Assembly (NCBI GenBank): GCA_945913255.1
Contig: CAMEDC010000009.1
Span: 1 to 64,000, forward strand
Direction of reading: 5' to 3'
Length of the DNA stretch: 64,000 nt
DNA from: an uncultured Lachnospiraceae bacterium
GTDB lineage: Bacteria > Bacillota > Clostridia > Lachnospirales > Lachnospiraceae
Made by a program: the position numbers and the translations under genes. The notes below the pieces were generated by a model, which was not told the origin of the DNA, made no database searches, and was given only the letters and a program-made list of their open reading frames with translations. Below, piece by piece: positions 8,368 to 17,493 of this stretch. Position 1 is the first letter of the stretch; each line of letters starts with the position of its first letter.

Positions 8368-9915
8368 TTATTTCTTCCAAGCATCATACTGAGCCTGGAA
8401 CTCTTTCAGGATATCCTGATAACCAGCCTCGTCCAGTGCTGCCTGGTAAGCTTCGATGGTAGCTTCTACATCAGCAGATGCGATACCGCCGTTCTCAAGA
8501 GGGAAGCCATAGGTTTCAAATACGTTCTGGCAAGCAGAGAACTGTGCTTCTACAGGAGTCTTGTCAAGACGGAAACCTGCTGCACAGGAGGTGTTAGCAC
8601 CGCCATTGAAATCATCATACAGTTCAGCCTTGTTTGCAGGCTCACCTGCTACAGGGGTAACGATGGTAGCGGAAGCAGACTCCCACATGGAGTGATTGTA
8701 CTTCTCACTTGTCTGTACAACCTGTCCGTTGGAATCATAGGTAAAGTCCTCACCCTCGATACCAAAGGTGTACATATCAGCCAGCTTGCTGTCGGTATAC
8801 AGCAGACCCATGAAGTCGATACAAGCCTTTGCCTGCTCTTCCGTGCTGTTTGCGGTTACGCAGTAGCAGGAACCAAGAGCGGATGTGGAATGTGCCCATC
8901 TGTCAGTAATAGGAGCCATAACCACTTCCTGGCCGTAACGGCTGTTTGCTTCTGCATTTACAGGGATATCTGTCCACCAAGAAATACCCCAATCCTGGCT
9001 CTGAGTAGTTGTATCGGTAGTTGTCTTGGTAACATCATCCTCGGAAATGTAGCCAGCTTCTGCCCACTTAGCCATCAGAGTGCAGAACTCCTTGTACTGA
9101 TCGGTCAGAATAGTATCAACTACGGTGTTGGTCTTTCTGTCAACTGCAATCCAGTTAGCAGTAGCATCAGCGGTAAAGAAGTCAAAATCGTTGATGTAAT
9201 ATCTATAGAACATAGCGGTCTTCTGAGTCAGATAAGGATACTTCAGTCCTTCTGCCTTTGCATCAGCCAGCATGGGTTCGATGTCTGCAAGAGACTTAAC
9301 TTTTGACATATCCCAGCCGTACTTGTCAACCAGAGCCTTACGAGCCATCAGGTCGTAACCTTCTACGTTATCCTTATATACAGGAATGAAATAAATCTTT
9401 CCGTCATACTTGGTAGCTTCCCACTGGCCTTCAGCCATGGAATTGTACAGGTCTGTACCCTGAATCATGTCAGTCAAATCATATACTGCATTCTTGGGAA
9501 CCAAATCATTGGTACCGATAACGCTTTCCCAGGAAGCTGTCCAAAGAAGATTGATCTCGCCGTTAGCCAGAGCAAGATTAGCCTTGTCTGTATATTCACC
9601 GGAACCGATGTCGGTCAGATTAATCTGTACATTAATCTTATCCTTGATGTAATCGTTGATAGCTGCTTCTACCTTATCAACCTGAGCGGAATCAGGATTT
9701 GCAAGGTTAAAGGTTGCTCTCGTTACATTGATGGTTACAGCATCACCAGCTGCTGCACTGCTGTCTGCACCGCCATCCGTCTTGGTTTCTGCTTTGCTTT
9801 CTGTTTTGGTTTCAGCACTGCTTCCGGTTGTTGCTGCGCTGTTGCCGCACCCGGTGAGTACTCCTGCTGCCATAGCGGTCGTAAGTGCCACAGCCATAAG
9901 TTTTTTGAATTTCAT
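8368..9915 (-). CDS. Sugar ABC transporter substrate-binding lipoprotein (DUF3502-like)
   Basis: 515 residues. A lipoprotein signal peptide ends in LTGC, with the modified cysteine at about residue 23; then comes a Ser/Thr/Ala/Lys-rich linker to about residue 60 and a family 1 extracellular solute-binding fold. The C-terminal region resembles the DUF3502 tail found in LplA-type binding proteins of the CUT1 class. It should capture an oligosaccharide outside the cell and hand it to the two permeases upstream in the operon (minus strand). GGGAGG precedes the ATG. The adjacent LacI regulator and cellobiose phosphorylase point to cellobiose or cello-oligosaccharides as ligand; this is inference. 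Confidence 0.9.
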   Translation of the reverse strand: MKFKKLMAVALTTAMAAGVLTGCGNSAATTGSSAETKTESKAETKTDGGADSSAAAGDAVTINVTRATFNLANPDSAQVDKVEAAINDYIKDKINVQINLTDIGSGEYTDKANLALANGEINLLWTASWESVIGTNDLVPKNAVYDLTDMIQGTDLYNSMAEGQWEATKYDGKIYFIPVYKDNVEGYDLMARKALVDKYGWDMSKVKSLADIEPMLADAKAEGLKYPYLTQKTAMFYRYYINDFDFFTADATANWIAVDRKTNTVVDTILTDQYKEFCTLMAKWAEAGYISEDDVTKTTTDTTTQSQDWGISWWTDIPVNAEANSRYGQEVVMAPITDRWAHSTSALGSCYCVTANSTEEQAKACIDFMGLLYTDSKLADMYTFGIEGEDFTYDSNGQVVQTSEKYNHSMWESASATIVTPVAGEPANKAELYDDFNGGANTSCAAGFRLDKTPVEAQFSACQNVFETYGFPLENGGIASADVEATIEAYQAALDEAGYQDILKEFQAQYDAWKK

Positions 9916-10029
9916 AAAGTAGACCTCCCTTTTAGAGTTTTTATATCTAAGCCGCCGGCGTTATTGCCACGGCCTGAATATCAAATGTTTTTCTGTTGCC
10001 AAATGTTCTTTTGTAAAAATCAGATTATT

Positions 10030-10959
10030 TTAGCCCTTCACGGAACCGACCGTTAGACCCTTAACAAAATACTTCTGGAAGAACGGATAAGCTACCATAA
10101 TCGGTCCGATGACCACGATAACCGTCGCCATAGTTGATGAGTACTGGGGAATATTTCCTCCCATTGCTGCTCTTGCTGCTGCAGGCACATTATTGTTGTT
10201 CAGCAGGAATTCAATACTCTTTTGAATATTAACCAAAAGCAACTGCAGTGGCTTCTTGCTGTCGCTTGCTATGTAGAGTAACGCATTCTGCCAATCGTTC
10301 CAGTAAGCGGTAGCCATCATGAATCCGACAGCCGCCAGGGAAGGCTTCATTAACGGAAGTGTAATCTGGAAAAAGGTTCTGTACTCACCTGCGCCATCAA
10401 TCTTTGCTGCTTCCATCAATTCACTCGGAATACTGTTTACAATAAAGGTTCTCAGAATAATCACGTTCATTGTGCTCACGCACAGGGGAAGAACCAGCAG
10501 CCATAAGCTGTCTTTCAGGTGGTAGTATCTGGTAAAGATAACATATCCGGAAAGCTGTCCGCCGTTGAACAGCATGGGAATTAACAGGTAAATAGATAAG
10601 AATCCTGCCAGTTTGAATCCCTTTCTGCTGATAGAATAAGCAAACATACTCATTACCAGGAGTCCCAGAAAAGTTCCGCCAACCGTTACCAGAATGGTAA
10701 TTCCGTAGGAAGTCAGAAGCTGTTTTCCGTATTTGAGTACCATATTCATACCGGCCATAGACCACTTCTCAGGAAAGAAGCTGAAGCCGTTTTGGTTGAT
10801 TGCCTGTTCATCCGTGAAAGCAGCTATGAATACCAGGATTACCGGCAAAGCGCAAAACAATGTATACAGCAGGAGACAAAAGCCGAGAATATATTGTCCG
10901 ATTCCTGCCCGTTCTCTTCTGGACGGTGCCAAGTCAGCATTGCCCTTTTTCTTACTCAT
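10030..10959 (-). CDS. CUT1 sugar ABC transporter permease (LplC/YtcP-like)
   Basis: 309 residues with six predicted membrane helices; the first (about 24-46) follows a basic N-terminus. The cytoplasmic EAA loop, which docks on the ATPase, reads EAAKIDGAGEYRTFFQITLP. The ending (PFFQKYFVKGLTVGSVKG) is typical of the second permease of CUT1 carbohydrate importers. It starts 21 bases after the other permease, with GGAAAGGGGA as ribosome binding site, and lies 114 bases before the binding-protein gene. No ATPase gene is in the operon. Confidence 0.93.
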   Translation of the reverse strand: MSKKKGNADLAPSRRERAGIGQYILGFCLLLYTLFCALPVILVFIAAFTDEQAINQNGFSFFPEKWSMAGMNMVLKYGKQLLTSYGITILVTVGGTFLGLLVMSMFAYSISRKGFKLAGFLSIYLLIPMLFNGGQLSGYVIFTRYYHLKDSLWLLVLPLCVSTMNVIILRTFIVNSIPSELMEAAKIDGAGEYRTFFQITLPLMKPSLAAVGFMMATAYWNDWQNALLYIASDSKKPLQLLLVNIQKSIEFLLNNNNVPAAARAAMGGNIPQYSSTMATVIVVIGPIMVAYPFFQKYFVKGLTVGSVKG

Positions 10960-10980
10960 CTGATTATCCCCTTTCCAAAT

Positions 10981-11886
10981 TTAGAACAAAGAATTTTCCG
11001 GCGAAATCTTACGAACCAGACCATTTGCCAGTAACATCATCACCAGACCGACAACAGACTGGAAGAAGCTGGTAGCCGCCGTGAATCCAAAGTTCGAATT
11101 CTTAAAGATTGCATTCAGTACGTAAGAGTCAATAACCTGTGTAGTAGGATAAAGAATACCGCTGTTTCGGGTTACCTGGTAGAACAGACCTGTGTCTGAC
11201 CTCATAATGCTTCCGACAGAAAGCAGCAGCATTACGGTAATCATCGGTATCAATGCCGGCAATGTGATGTGCCAGATTTTCTGCCATCTGTTGGCGCCGT
11301 CAATTTCCGCCGCTTCATACAGTTCAGTATCAATCCCGGCGAGAACGGACATATATAATACAGATCCATACCCGACGCTGTTCCAGATTTTTACAATCGT
11401 AAGTATCCAGGGCCATGCCGCCGGTGTGGAATAAAATCTTGTTGTCAGACCGAACGTATTTGTCAAAATACCTGTATCCGAACTGATAAACGCATATACA
11501 ATGAACTGAACCGCCGCATAAGAAATGAAAACAGGTATAATCATTATCGTCTGCATTGCTCTGGATGCTTTTTTAAATACACACTGGTCAATCGCTACCG
11601 CCAGGACTACATTCAGGAATGTTCCTAATGCGGTGAAAACGAAATAATAGAATAATGTGTTTTTCGTTATGGAAAGGAAAGTGGCTTTGGATGTCAGAAG
11701 AAACTTAAAGTTTTCAAGTCCGTTCCACGGGCTTCCCCAGATGCCTTTGGAATAGTCAAATGACTTAAAAGCCATTACCAAACCGGCCATCGGCACATAC
11801 ATGATAAAGAATAAAATCAGGAATGCCGGCAACGCCATCACAACATGCGCTCTGTGTTTCCATGTGTTTTTCAAAAATTCCTTCAT
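10981..11886 (-). CDS. CUT1 sugar ABC transporter permease (LplB-like)
   Basis: 301 residues with about six membrane helices. The EAA loop reads EAAEIDGANRWQKIWHITLP, the docking site for the ATPase. It is the first gene of the importer operon and the equivalent of LplB/UgpA-type permeases that form a heterodimer with the following permease. AGAGGAAAGG is the ribosome binding site. Upstream is a strong promoter with an operator-like sequence over the predicted transcription start, so the operon is probably repressed by the adjacent LacI protein in the absence of inducer. Confidence 0.93.
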   Translation of the reverse strand: MKEFLKNTWKHRAHVVMALPAFLILFFIMYVPMAGLVMAFKSFDYSKGIWGSPWNGLENFKFLLTSKATFLSITKNTLFYYFVFTALGTFLNVVLAVAIDQCVFKKASRAMQTIMIIPVFISYAAVQFIVYAFISSDTGILTNTFGLTTRFYSTPAAWPWILTIVKIWNSVGYGSVLYMSVLAGIDTELYEAAEIDGANRWQKIWHITLPALIPMITVMLLLSVGSIMRSDTGLFYQVTRNSGILYPTTQVIDSYVLNAIFKNSNFGFTAATSFFQSVVGLVMMLLANGLVRKISPENSLF

Positions 11887-11951
11887 AGGCCTTTCCTCTT
11901 TTCCATTAATCTTTCCGCTGATTCTATCGGGAAAAAACCAATTTATTTTCC

Positions 11952-11999
11952 TTAATCGTTTACGTTATTAACTATACATCATGTTGCACATAATTTCAA
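11952..11999 (-). promoter_or_regulatory. Promoter and LacI-type operator of the importer operon
   Basis: On the minus strand TTGAAA (11994-11999) and TATAGT (11971-11976) are 17 bases apart. Immediately downstream, covering the predicted start of transcription, is TTAATAACGTAAACGATTAA (11952-11971), whose AAACGATTAAG core recurs before the LacI gene and before cbpA. A repressor bound here would block initiation. Confidence 0.7.
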
Positions 12000-12112
12000 T
12001 ACCAAATTTCGCTTTTATTGCACATTATAACTTATACACAAATTCAACCCTTCAGATTTTGTATATTTTGCATAGCATTATCACCTGTTTTACTGTATTT
12101 CTGTTGTCTGTT

Positions 12113-12135
12113 TCCTTAAATCGTTTACGCTGTTC
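12113..12135. promoter_or_regulatory. Second operator-like site near the importer operon
   Basis: Read on the minus strand this is a CGTAAACGATTTAAGG-type sequence, the same core as the promoter-proximal operator about 160 bases away. It overlaps the last codon of the LacI gene. Two sites at this distance could allow looping by a LacI-family repressor. Inferred from repetition of the motif only. Confidence 0.5.
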
Positions 12136-13144
12136 AGATTCTCCCTACGGTCTTTCCCGGATACACAGAACCACTGATTGTTACAATCTCAATAATGGTG
12201 GTCTTGGGGTGCTCAATCAGGGAAATCAGCTTCTCTCCCGCCTGTGCCCCGATTGCTTTTGCATCCTGTTTTAATGTTGTAAGCTGTGGTTCAATATGCC
12301 GCCCGACCCGGATACCATCGTATCCTGCCACGGAAATATCCTCCGGAATACGCAATCCCCGTTCTTTGATGGCATTCATCCCACCGAAGCACGCGAAATC
12401 GTCCGGATATAATATACAGGTGGGCGGATTTTTCAGGTTTAGCAGCTTTTCTGTCATCCGTGCTGCAGATTCCGTGTCTCTGTACGGCGATTCAAGAACA
12501 TACTCAGCCGGGACTTCCAGACCCAGCAGTTCCATATTTTTATAGAAGGAAGAAAGTCTCGCCTGTGTTGTGGAAGATTGCACGCCATGAATATAGGCAA
12601 TCCGACGGTGTCCCATATCATATACATACTGCAGCAGCTGGGTCATACCTCCCACATTGTCCGATACAATACTGATATGATTGTCGAAAACATGGTCAAT
12701 TGTAACAACCGGGATGTCACTCCGTATCACTTCCACCACCTGAGGGTCATAGAAATCAGTACACGCCATCAGCACTCCGTCAAAGCCGCGATATCGACAA
12801 TGTTCCAGATAGGACATTCTGCTGACTCCCTTCACGCCTCTGTTCAGGAAAGTAATATCGTACCCCTTGTCCTCTATGGTTCTCTTGAAAGAATCCAGTA
12901 CATGAGAGAAAAAGTCATGGGTAAGCCCACTCTGAGCCTCATCGGCAAACAGCACACCGATATTATAGGTTCTGTTTGTCTTCAAGGCTCTGGCCATTGC
13001 ATTGGGAGAATATCCCATCTGTTTTGCAACCTCGCGGATATGATTTTTTGTTCCTTCGCTGACATCGCTCTGGTTGTTCAGTGCCTTACTGACTGTAGCA
13101 ACGCTGACACCGCACACCGCTGAAATGTCTTTCATGGAAACCAC
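12134..13144 (-). CDS. LacI-family repressor of the cellobiose locus
   Basis: 336 residues. An N-terminal LacI helix-turn-helix (MKDISAVCGVSVATVSKALN) is followed by a hinge helix (SPNAMARALK) and a periplasmic-binding-protein-like sensor domain (about 60-330). The GTG at 13144 is preferred because GGGGGGAGG sits 8 bases upstream; the ATG four codons later would be 17 bases or more away. It lies between the importer operon and the divergent cellobiose phosphorylase gene, and related operators occur before all three, so it probably represses uptake, phosphorolysis and itself until a sugar ligand binds. Confidence 0.92.
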   Translation of the reverse strand: MVSMKDISAVCGVSVATVSKALNNQSDVSEGTKNHIREVAKQMGYSPNAMARALKTNRTYNIGVLFADEAQSGLTHDFFSHVLDSFKRTIEDKGYDITFLNRGVKGVSRMSYLEHCRYRGFDGVLMACTDFYDPQVVEVIRSDIPVVTIDHVFDNHISIVSDNVGGMTQLLQYVYDMGHRRIAYIHGVQSSTTQARLSSFYKNMELLGLEVPAEYVLESPYRDTESAARMTEKLLNLKNPPTCILYPDDFACFGGMNAIKERGLRIPEDISVAGYDGIRVGRHIEPQLTTLKQDAKAIGAQAGEKLISLIEHPKTTIIEIVTISGSVYPGKTVGRI

Positions 13145-13175
13145 TATTGTATCCTCCCCCCGCACGATCTTCTGT

Positions 13176-13227
13176 AACTTAATCGTTTTCTTTCCATAAA
13201 TATATTCCTTTTCCCAATTTTTATCAA
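13176..13227 (-). promoter_or_regulatory. Promoter and operator of the LacI gene
   Basis: TTGATA (13222-13227) and TATATT (13199-13204) on the minus strand are 17 bases apart. GGAAAGAAAACGATTAAGTT (13176-13195) lies just downstream across the expected start site and carries the AAACGATTAAG core shared with the importer promoter. This suggests autoregulation. Confidence 0.65.
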
Positions 13228-13360
13228 CTTATTTTTTCATTTTTTCGTCGTTTTAATACTATTTTACAAATTTTTGCTGGCTGTTTCGTCATTATTAACA
13301 TAGCAATTCATCTTGCATTCTCCTGTTTTGTCCTGTATAATTCATTTTGTCAAGGGTTTT

Positions 13361-13375
13361 ACTTAAACGTTTTCT
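13361..13375 (+). promoter_or_regulatory. Operator-like site before cellobiose phosphorylase
   Basis: ACTTAAACGTTTTCT lies 53 bases before the cbpA start codon; its complement AGAAAACGTTTAAGT matches the core shared by the other sites of this locus. The exact cbpA promoter is not clear: TTGTCA at 13347-13352 could be its -35 element with a poor -10. Confidence 0.6.
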
Positions 13376-13427
13376 GTCCCTTTTGAGAACAGTTTTGATA
13401 AAATAACCATAGCAAGGAGAGGACATT

Positions 13428-15863
13428 ATGAAATTTGGATTTTTTGACGATTCCAATCAGGAATACGTAATCACCACCCCCAGAACTCCGCTCCCCTGGA
13501 TTAATTACCTGGGCTGCAACGAATTTTTCAGTCTTATTTCCAACACCTGCGGAGGATATTCCTTTTATAAGGATGCAAAATTATTGCGTCTGACCCGTTA
13601 TCGTTATAACAATGTTCCCTGCGACATCAACGGCAAGTATTTCTACATAAAAGAGGGAGGCACTGTCTGGAATCCCGGATGGCAGCCTGTCAAGACAGAG
13701 CTTGATTCCTATGAATGCCGCCACGGTATCGGTTACAGCCGTTTTACCTCCTCCAAAAATCAGGTAAAAGCATCTGTGCTTTCTTTTGTTCCTTTAAATG
13801 ACAACTGTGAAATATCACGTCTGACTTTGTCAAACGAAAGCAATACAGCAAAAGACTTATCCGTGTTCTCTTATGTAGAGTGGTGTCTCTGGAACGCGGA
13901 TGATGACATGAAAAATTTCCAGAGAAACTTAAGCACCGGCGAGGTTGAAGTGCAGGGTTCCACCATCTTCCACAAGACGGAATACAGAGAGCGCCGCAAT
14001 CACTATGCTATTTATTCCGTCAATGCGGATATTGCAGGTTTTGATACAAGCCGTGATGCTTTCCTGGGAGCATACCGCGGTGCAGAAAACCCGGAAGCAG
14101 TTGAAAACGGCAGCTGCACCAACTCCATGGCAAGCGGCTGGTCACCCATTGCTTCTCACCAGCTGAACGTAACTTTACAGCCCGGCGAGAGTAAAAGCTA
14201 TATCTTTGTTCTCGGCTATATCGAAAACCCGGAGGATGAGAAATGGGAATCCTACGGTATTATCAACAAGACAAGAGCCTGGGAGATGCTTAACAAGTAT
14301 AACTCCGATGAGGGCGTAGACAAGTCTTTCGCAGAGCTGCAGACCTACTGGAAACAGCTTCTTTCAAAATACAATGTGCAGTCCGGAGACGAAAAGGTAA
14401 ACAGAATGGTCAACATCTGGAATCAGTATCAGTGTATGGTTACCTTTAATATGTCCCGTTCCGCCTCTTACTATGAATCCGGTATCGGCCGTGGCATGGG
14501 CTTCCGTGATTCCTGTCAGGATTTGCTGGGCTTTGTGCATCTGATTCCCGACCGTGCAAGAGAGCGTATCATTGATATTGCATCCACCCAGTTCCAGGAC
14601 GGCAGCGCCTACCATCAGTATCAACCGCTTACCAAAAAAGGTAATTCCGATATCGGCAGCGGCTTCAACGATGATCCCCTGTGGCTTATCGCCGGAACCA
14701 GCGCATATGTGCGCGAGACAGGTGATACTTCCATCCTGTCAGAGATGGTTCCTTTCGACAATGATATGAGTGTGGCAACACCGCTTATGGACCACCTGAA
14801 GCGCTCCTTTGATTACACTGTGAACCACAAGGGTCCTCACGGTTTACCCTTAATCGGACGTGCAGACTGGAATGACTGTCTGAACCTGAACTGTTTCTCC
14901 GCTCATCCCGGTGAATCCTTCCAGACCTTTGGTCCCAGCGAAGGGCCCGTGGCGGAATCCGTATTTATTGCAGGTATGTTTGTAAAATACGGTGAAGAGT
15001 ACGCACAGCTTGCCGAACTCCTTGATGATAAGGCAGAAGCTGAACGCGCCCGCAGGGAAGTGGCTGTTATGTACGACACCATTCTGGATGCAGGCTGGGA
15101 CGGCGATTGGTTTGTTCGCGCCTATGATGCCTACAGTCATAAGATCGGTTCCAAAGAGTGCCGCGAAGGTCAGATTTACATTGAGCCCCAGGGCTTCTGC
15201 GTTCTTGCCGGTGTCGGCGTAAAGGAAGGACTTGCGGAAAAGGCTTTGAATTCCGTTAAGGAGCGCCTTGATACAGAATACGGTGTCATGATTTTGCAGC
15301 CCGCCTATACCGAGTATCACCTGGAGCTTGGCGAAGTTTCCTCTTATCCCCCGGGATACAAGGAAAATGCCGGTATTTTCTGCCACAACAATCCCTGGGT
15401 ATCCATCGCAGAAACTGTTATCGGCAGAGGCGACAGAGCTTTTGAAGTTTACAAAAAGACCTGTCCGGCATACATCGAAGATATCAGCGAGATTCACCGT
15501 ACCGAACCCTATGTATACTCCCAGATGGTTGCGGGGCGTGATGCCAAATTCCATGGCGAGGCAAAGAACAGCTGGTTAACCGGCACTGCCGCATGGACCT
15601 TTGTCAATATCTCCCAGTACATTTTAGGTGTATACCCCACTCACACAGGTTTGTCCATCAATCCCTGTGTTCCCAAGGGCTTTGGCGATTTTTCCATTAC
15701 CAGACAATTCCGCGAGGGAACTTATTATATCCAGGTAAAGAATCCTTCTAATGTGGAAAAAGGCATTGGTTCCATGATTGTGGACGGCAATTCAATAGAG
15801 GGCAATATCATCCCCTATGAAAAGGGGAAAACAGAATACCATGTGGAAGTCACCATGGGATAA
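13428..15863 (+). CDS. cbpA: Cellobiose phosphorylase (GH94)
   Basis: 811 residues, the usual length for clostridial cellobiose phosphorylase. It splits cellobiose with phosphate into glucose 1-phosphate and glucose in the cytoplasm, saving one ATP. The whole chain fits GH94: an N-terminal beta-sandwich ([20 protein letters not shown] onward, residues 1-270), then an (alpha/alpha)6 barrel with [22 protein letters not shown]-like loops absent, and the DWND motif at 480-483 that holds the catalytic acid. AAGGAGAGG precedes the ATG. It is divergent from the LacI regulator and importer; together they form an uptake-and-phosphorolysis unit whose glucose 1-phosphate feeds glycolysis. Close sugar-phosphorylase relatives with other substrates exist, but the N-terminal match is strong. 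Confidence 0.95.
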   Translation: MKFGFFDDSNQEYVITTPRTPLPWINYLGCNEFFSLISNTCGGYSFYKDAKLLRLTRYRYNNVPCDINGKYFYIKEGGTVWNPGWQPVKTELDSYECRHGIGYSRFTSSKNQVKASVLSFVPLNDNCEISRLTLSNESNTAKDLSVFSYVEWCLWNADDDMKNFQRNLSTGEVEVQGSTIFHKTEYRERRNHYAIYSVNADIAGFDTSRDAFLGAYRGAENPEAVENGSCTNSMASGWSPIASHQLNVTLQPGESKSYIFVLGYIENPEDEKWESYGIINKTRAWEMLNKYNSDEGVDKSFAELQTYWKQLLSKYNVQSGDEKVNRMVNIWNQYQCMVTFNMSRSASYYESGIGRGMGFRDSCQDLLGFVHLIPDRARERIIDIASTQFQDGSAYHQYQPLTKKGNSDIGSGFNDDPLWLIAGTSAYVRETGDTSILSEMVPFDNDMSVATPLMDHLKRSFDYTVNHKGPHGLPLIGRADWNDCLNLNCFSAHPGESFQTFGPSEGPVAESVFIAGMFVKYGEEYAQLAELLDDKAEAERARREVAVMYDTILDAGWDGDWFVRAYDAYSHKIGSKECREGQIYIEPQGFCVLAGVGVKEGLAEKALNSVKERLDTEYGVMILQPAYTEYHLELGEVSSYPPGYKENAGIFCHNNPWVSIAETVIGRGDRAFEVYKKTCPAYIEDISEIHRTEPYVYSQMVAGRDAKFHGEAKNSWLTGTAAWTFVNISQYILGVYPTHTGLSINPCVPKGFGDFSITRQFREGTYYIQVKNPSNVEKGIGSMIVDGNSIEGNIIPYEKGKTEYHVEVTMG

Positions 15864-15892
15864 CTACTATCTTCTTTTTCATATAACCTTCC

Positions 15893-15920
15893 AAAAGGGA
15901 CCGGATTTTCCGGTCCTTTT
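15893..15920 (+). terminator. Terminator of cbpA
   Basis: AAAAGGGACCGG and CCGGTCCTTTT form a stem of ten or more pairs around ATTTT, with the T-rich 3' arm acting as tail. It lies 30 bases after the cbpA stop and separates it from the D-lactate dehydrogenase gene. Confidence 0.85.
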
Positions 15921-16022
15921 ACATTCTGCCGTTTTTTCTTTTTAATCAGCGTAATATGTGGTATACTGATTCTGTAAATTTATGATTTTATTTCAGGCGT
16001 TTTTACGCAGAAAAGAGGGAAT

Positions 16023-17012
16023 ATGAAAATTCTGTTTTATGATACAAAAAGTTACGATAAGGAATCCTTTCAGGAAGCTTTGAAAGACTTTCCCAGTGTT
16101 ACCGTGGAATACACAAAATCCGATCTTGACCCCAGAACAGCCGCATTATCGGAGGGTTTTGATGCCGTATGTGCCTTTGTGAGCTCCGATGCCGGTACCA
16201 AAACATTGGAGATTCTGCACAGCAAGGGAATTCGGCTGCTGCTTATGCGCTGTGCCGGCTTCAATAATGTAGACATGGATACCGCCAAAAAGTATGGCAT
16301 CCGCGTCATGCGTGTTCCCGGCTATTCCCCGGAAGCAGTGGCAGAACACGCCATGGCACTTGCTCTTGCCTGTAACCGTCGTTTATACAAGGCATACAAT
16401 AAAGTGCGTGAAAATGATTTCAGTCTGACCGGATTAATGGGTTTTAACTTTTACCAGAAAACCGCCGGTATTATCGGTACCGGAAAAATCGGGGCTGCCA
16501 TGTGCCGCATCTGCCACGGCTTTGGCATGAAGGTCATCGCCTATGATGTGTTTGAAAATCCGGCCCTGAAAGATTTTGTGACATATGTGTCACTTGATGA
16601 GCTGCTGGCAGAAAGTGACCTGATTTCCCTGCACTGTCCACTTATGGATTCCACATACCACCTGATTAACATTGATACCATCAAGAAGATGAAGGACGGC
16701 GTCATTCTTGTAAACACATCACGCGGCGCATTGGTAAAGACAGAAGACTTAATTGAAGGCATTCGAATGCACAAATTTGCCGGCGTAGGCCTGGATGTAT
16801 ATGAGGAAGAGACAAACAATGTATTTGAAGACCGCTCCGATGAGATTCTGGAACACTCTACCACCGCCAGGCTCCTTTCCTTCCCCAATGTGATGATTAC
16901 CTCACATCAGGGTTTCTTTACCAGGGAAGCGCTCTCCGCAATTGCAGAAACCACTTTACAGAACGCCATGGACTTTGAGTCCGGGAAAGAAAGTCCCAAT
17001 GATGTAAAATAA
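16023..17012 (+). CDS. ldhA: D-lactate dehydrogenase (2-hydroxyacid dehydrogenase)
   Basis: 329 residues, full length and close to the fermentative LdhA type. It reduces pyruvate to D-lactate with NADH. Features: LLLMRCAGFNNVDMDTAKKYG and VPGYSPEAVAEHAMALAL in the catalytic domain, the Rossmann motif GTGKIGAAM, NTSRGALVKTEDL with the catalytic Arg, and TSHQGFFTREAL with the catalytic His. GAGGGA lies just before the ATG. It stands alone between two terminators. Other 2-hydroxyacid dehydrogenases are possible, but the FNNVD and SHQ(G/A)F signatures favour D-lactate. Confidence 0.93.
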   Translation: MKILFYDTKSYDKESFQEALKDFPSVTVEYTKSDLDPRTAALSEGFDAVCAFVSSDAGTKTLEILHSKGIRLLLMRCAGFNNVDMDTAKKYGIRVMRVPGYSPEAVAEHAMALALACNRRLYKAYNKVRENDFSLTGLMGFNFYQKTAGIIGTGKIGAAMCRICHGFGMKVIAYDVFENPALKDFVTYVSLDELLAESDLISLHCPLMDSTYHLINIDTIKKMKDGVILVNTSRGALVKTEDLIEGIRMHKFAGVGLDVYEEETNNVFEDRSDEILEHSTTARLLSFPNVMITSHQGFFTREALSAIAETTLQNAMDFESGKESPNDVK

Positions 17013-17056
17013 TCCTTTCCCGCCATTCAAGGTAATCGATGTACTGCAGGGCATAC

Positions 17057-17097
17057 AAAAAATAAGGCGTACCGTCAATGCGATACGCCTTATTTTT
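17057..17097. terminator. Bidirectional terminator between ldhA and rhaM
   Basis: AAAAAATAAGGCGTA (17057-17071) pairs with TACGCCTTATTTTT (17084-17097), with A and T runs at both ends, so it can end transcription from either side. It overlaps the stop codon of the convergent rhaM gene. Confidence 0.85.
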
Positions 17098-17407
17098 AAT
17101 CTAAATGAAACACTGTCTTTAAGTCAACGCTGACAGGACTGTTATCAGGGTTGGTTTCCATAATATCTGCCATGAAGTCCCACCACTTTCGGTTGATAGC
17201 CGTATCGGCACCTTTCGCCCACAGTTCCTCATCTTCAATCTCAATATAGCCGAACAGCGTCAATGTTTCTCTGTCAAGAAAAATTGTATAATTCTTTCCG
17301 CCATGCTCGTGAATCATGTCCTGCATCTCAGGCCACAGTTCATTATGTCTTTTCTCGTACTCTGCTTCCTGTCCCGGATAAAGTTTCATTTTAAATCCTT
17401 TAATCAT
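17096..17407 (-). CDS. rhaM: L-rhamnose mutarotase
   Basis: 103 residues, full length. RhaM interconverts the anomers of L-rhamnose. Family hallmarks are KRHNELWPEM with the conserved Arg-His, GGKNYTIFLD, a RKWWDFMADIM segment and the strongly conserved NPDNSPVS near the end. It is a lone gene here, with no rhamnose isomerase or kinase in the window, so its pathway partners must lie elsewhere. Confidence 0.93.
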   Translation of the reverse strand: MIKGFKMKLYPGQEAEYEKRHNELWPEMQDMIHEHGGKNYTIFLDRETLTLFGYIEIEDEELWAKGADTAINRKWWDFMADIMETNPDNSPVSVDLKTVFHLD

Positions 17408-17493
17408 CTTGTAACCTCCTGTTTATCCCGGCAACTTCGTTACCTTTTACATCATTATATCACTTGCAGGCACCAATGCAACGAAATAACGCA

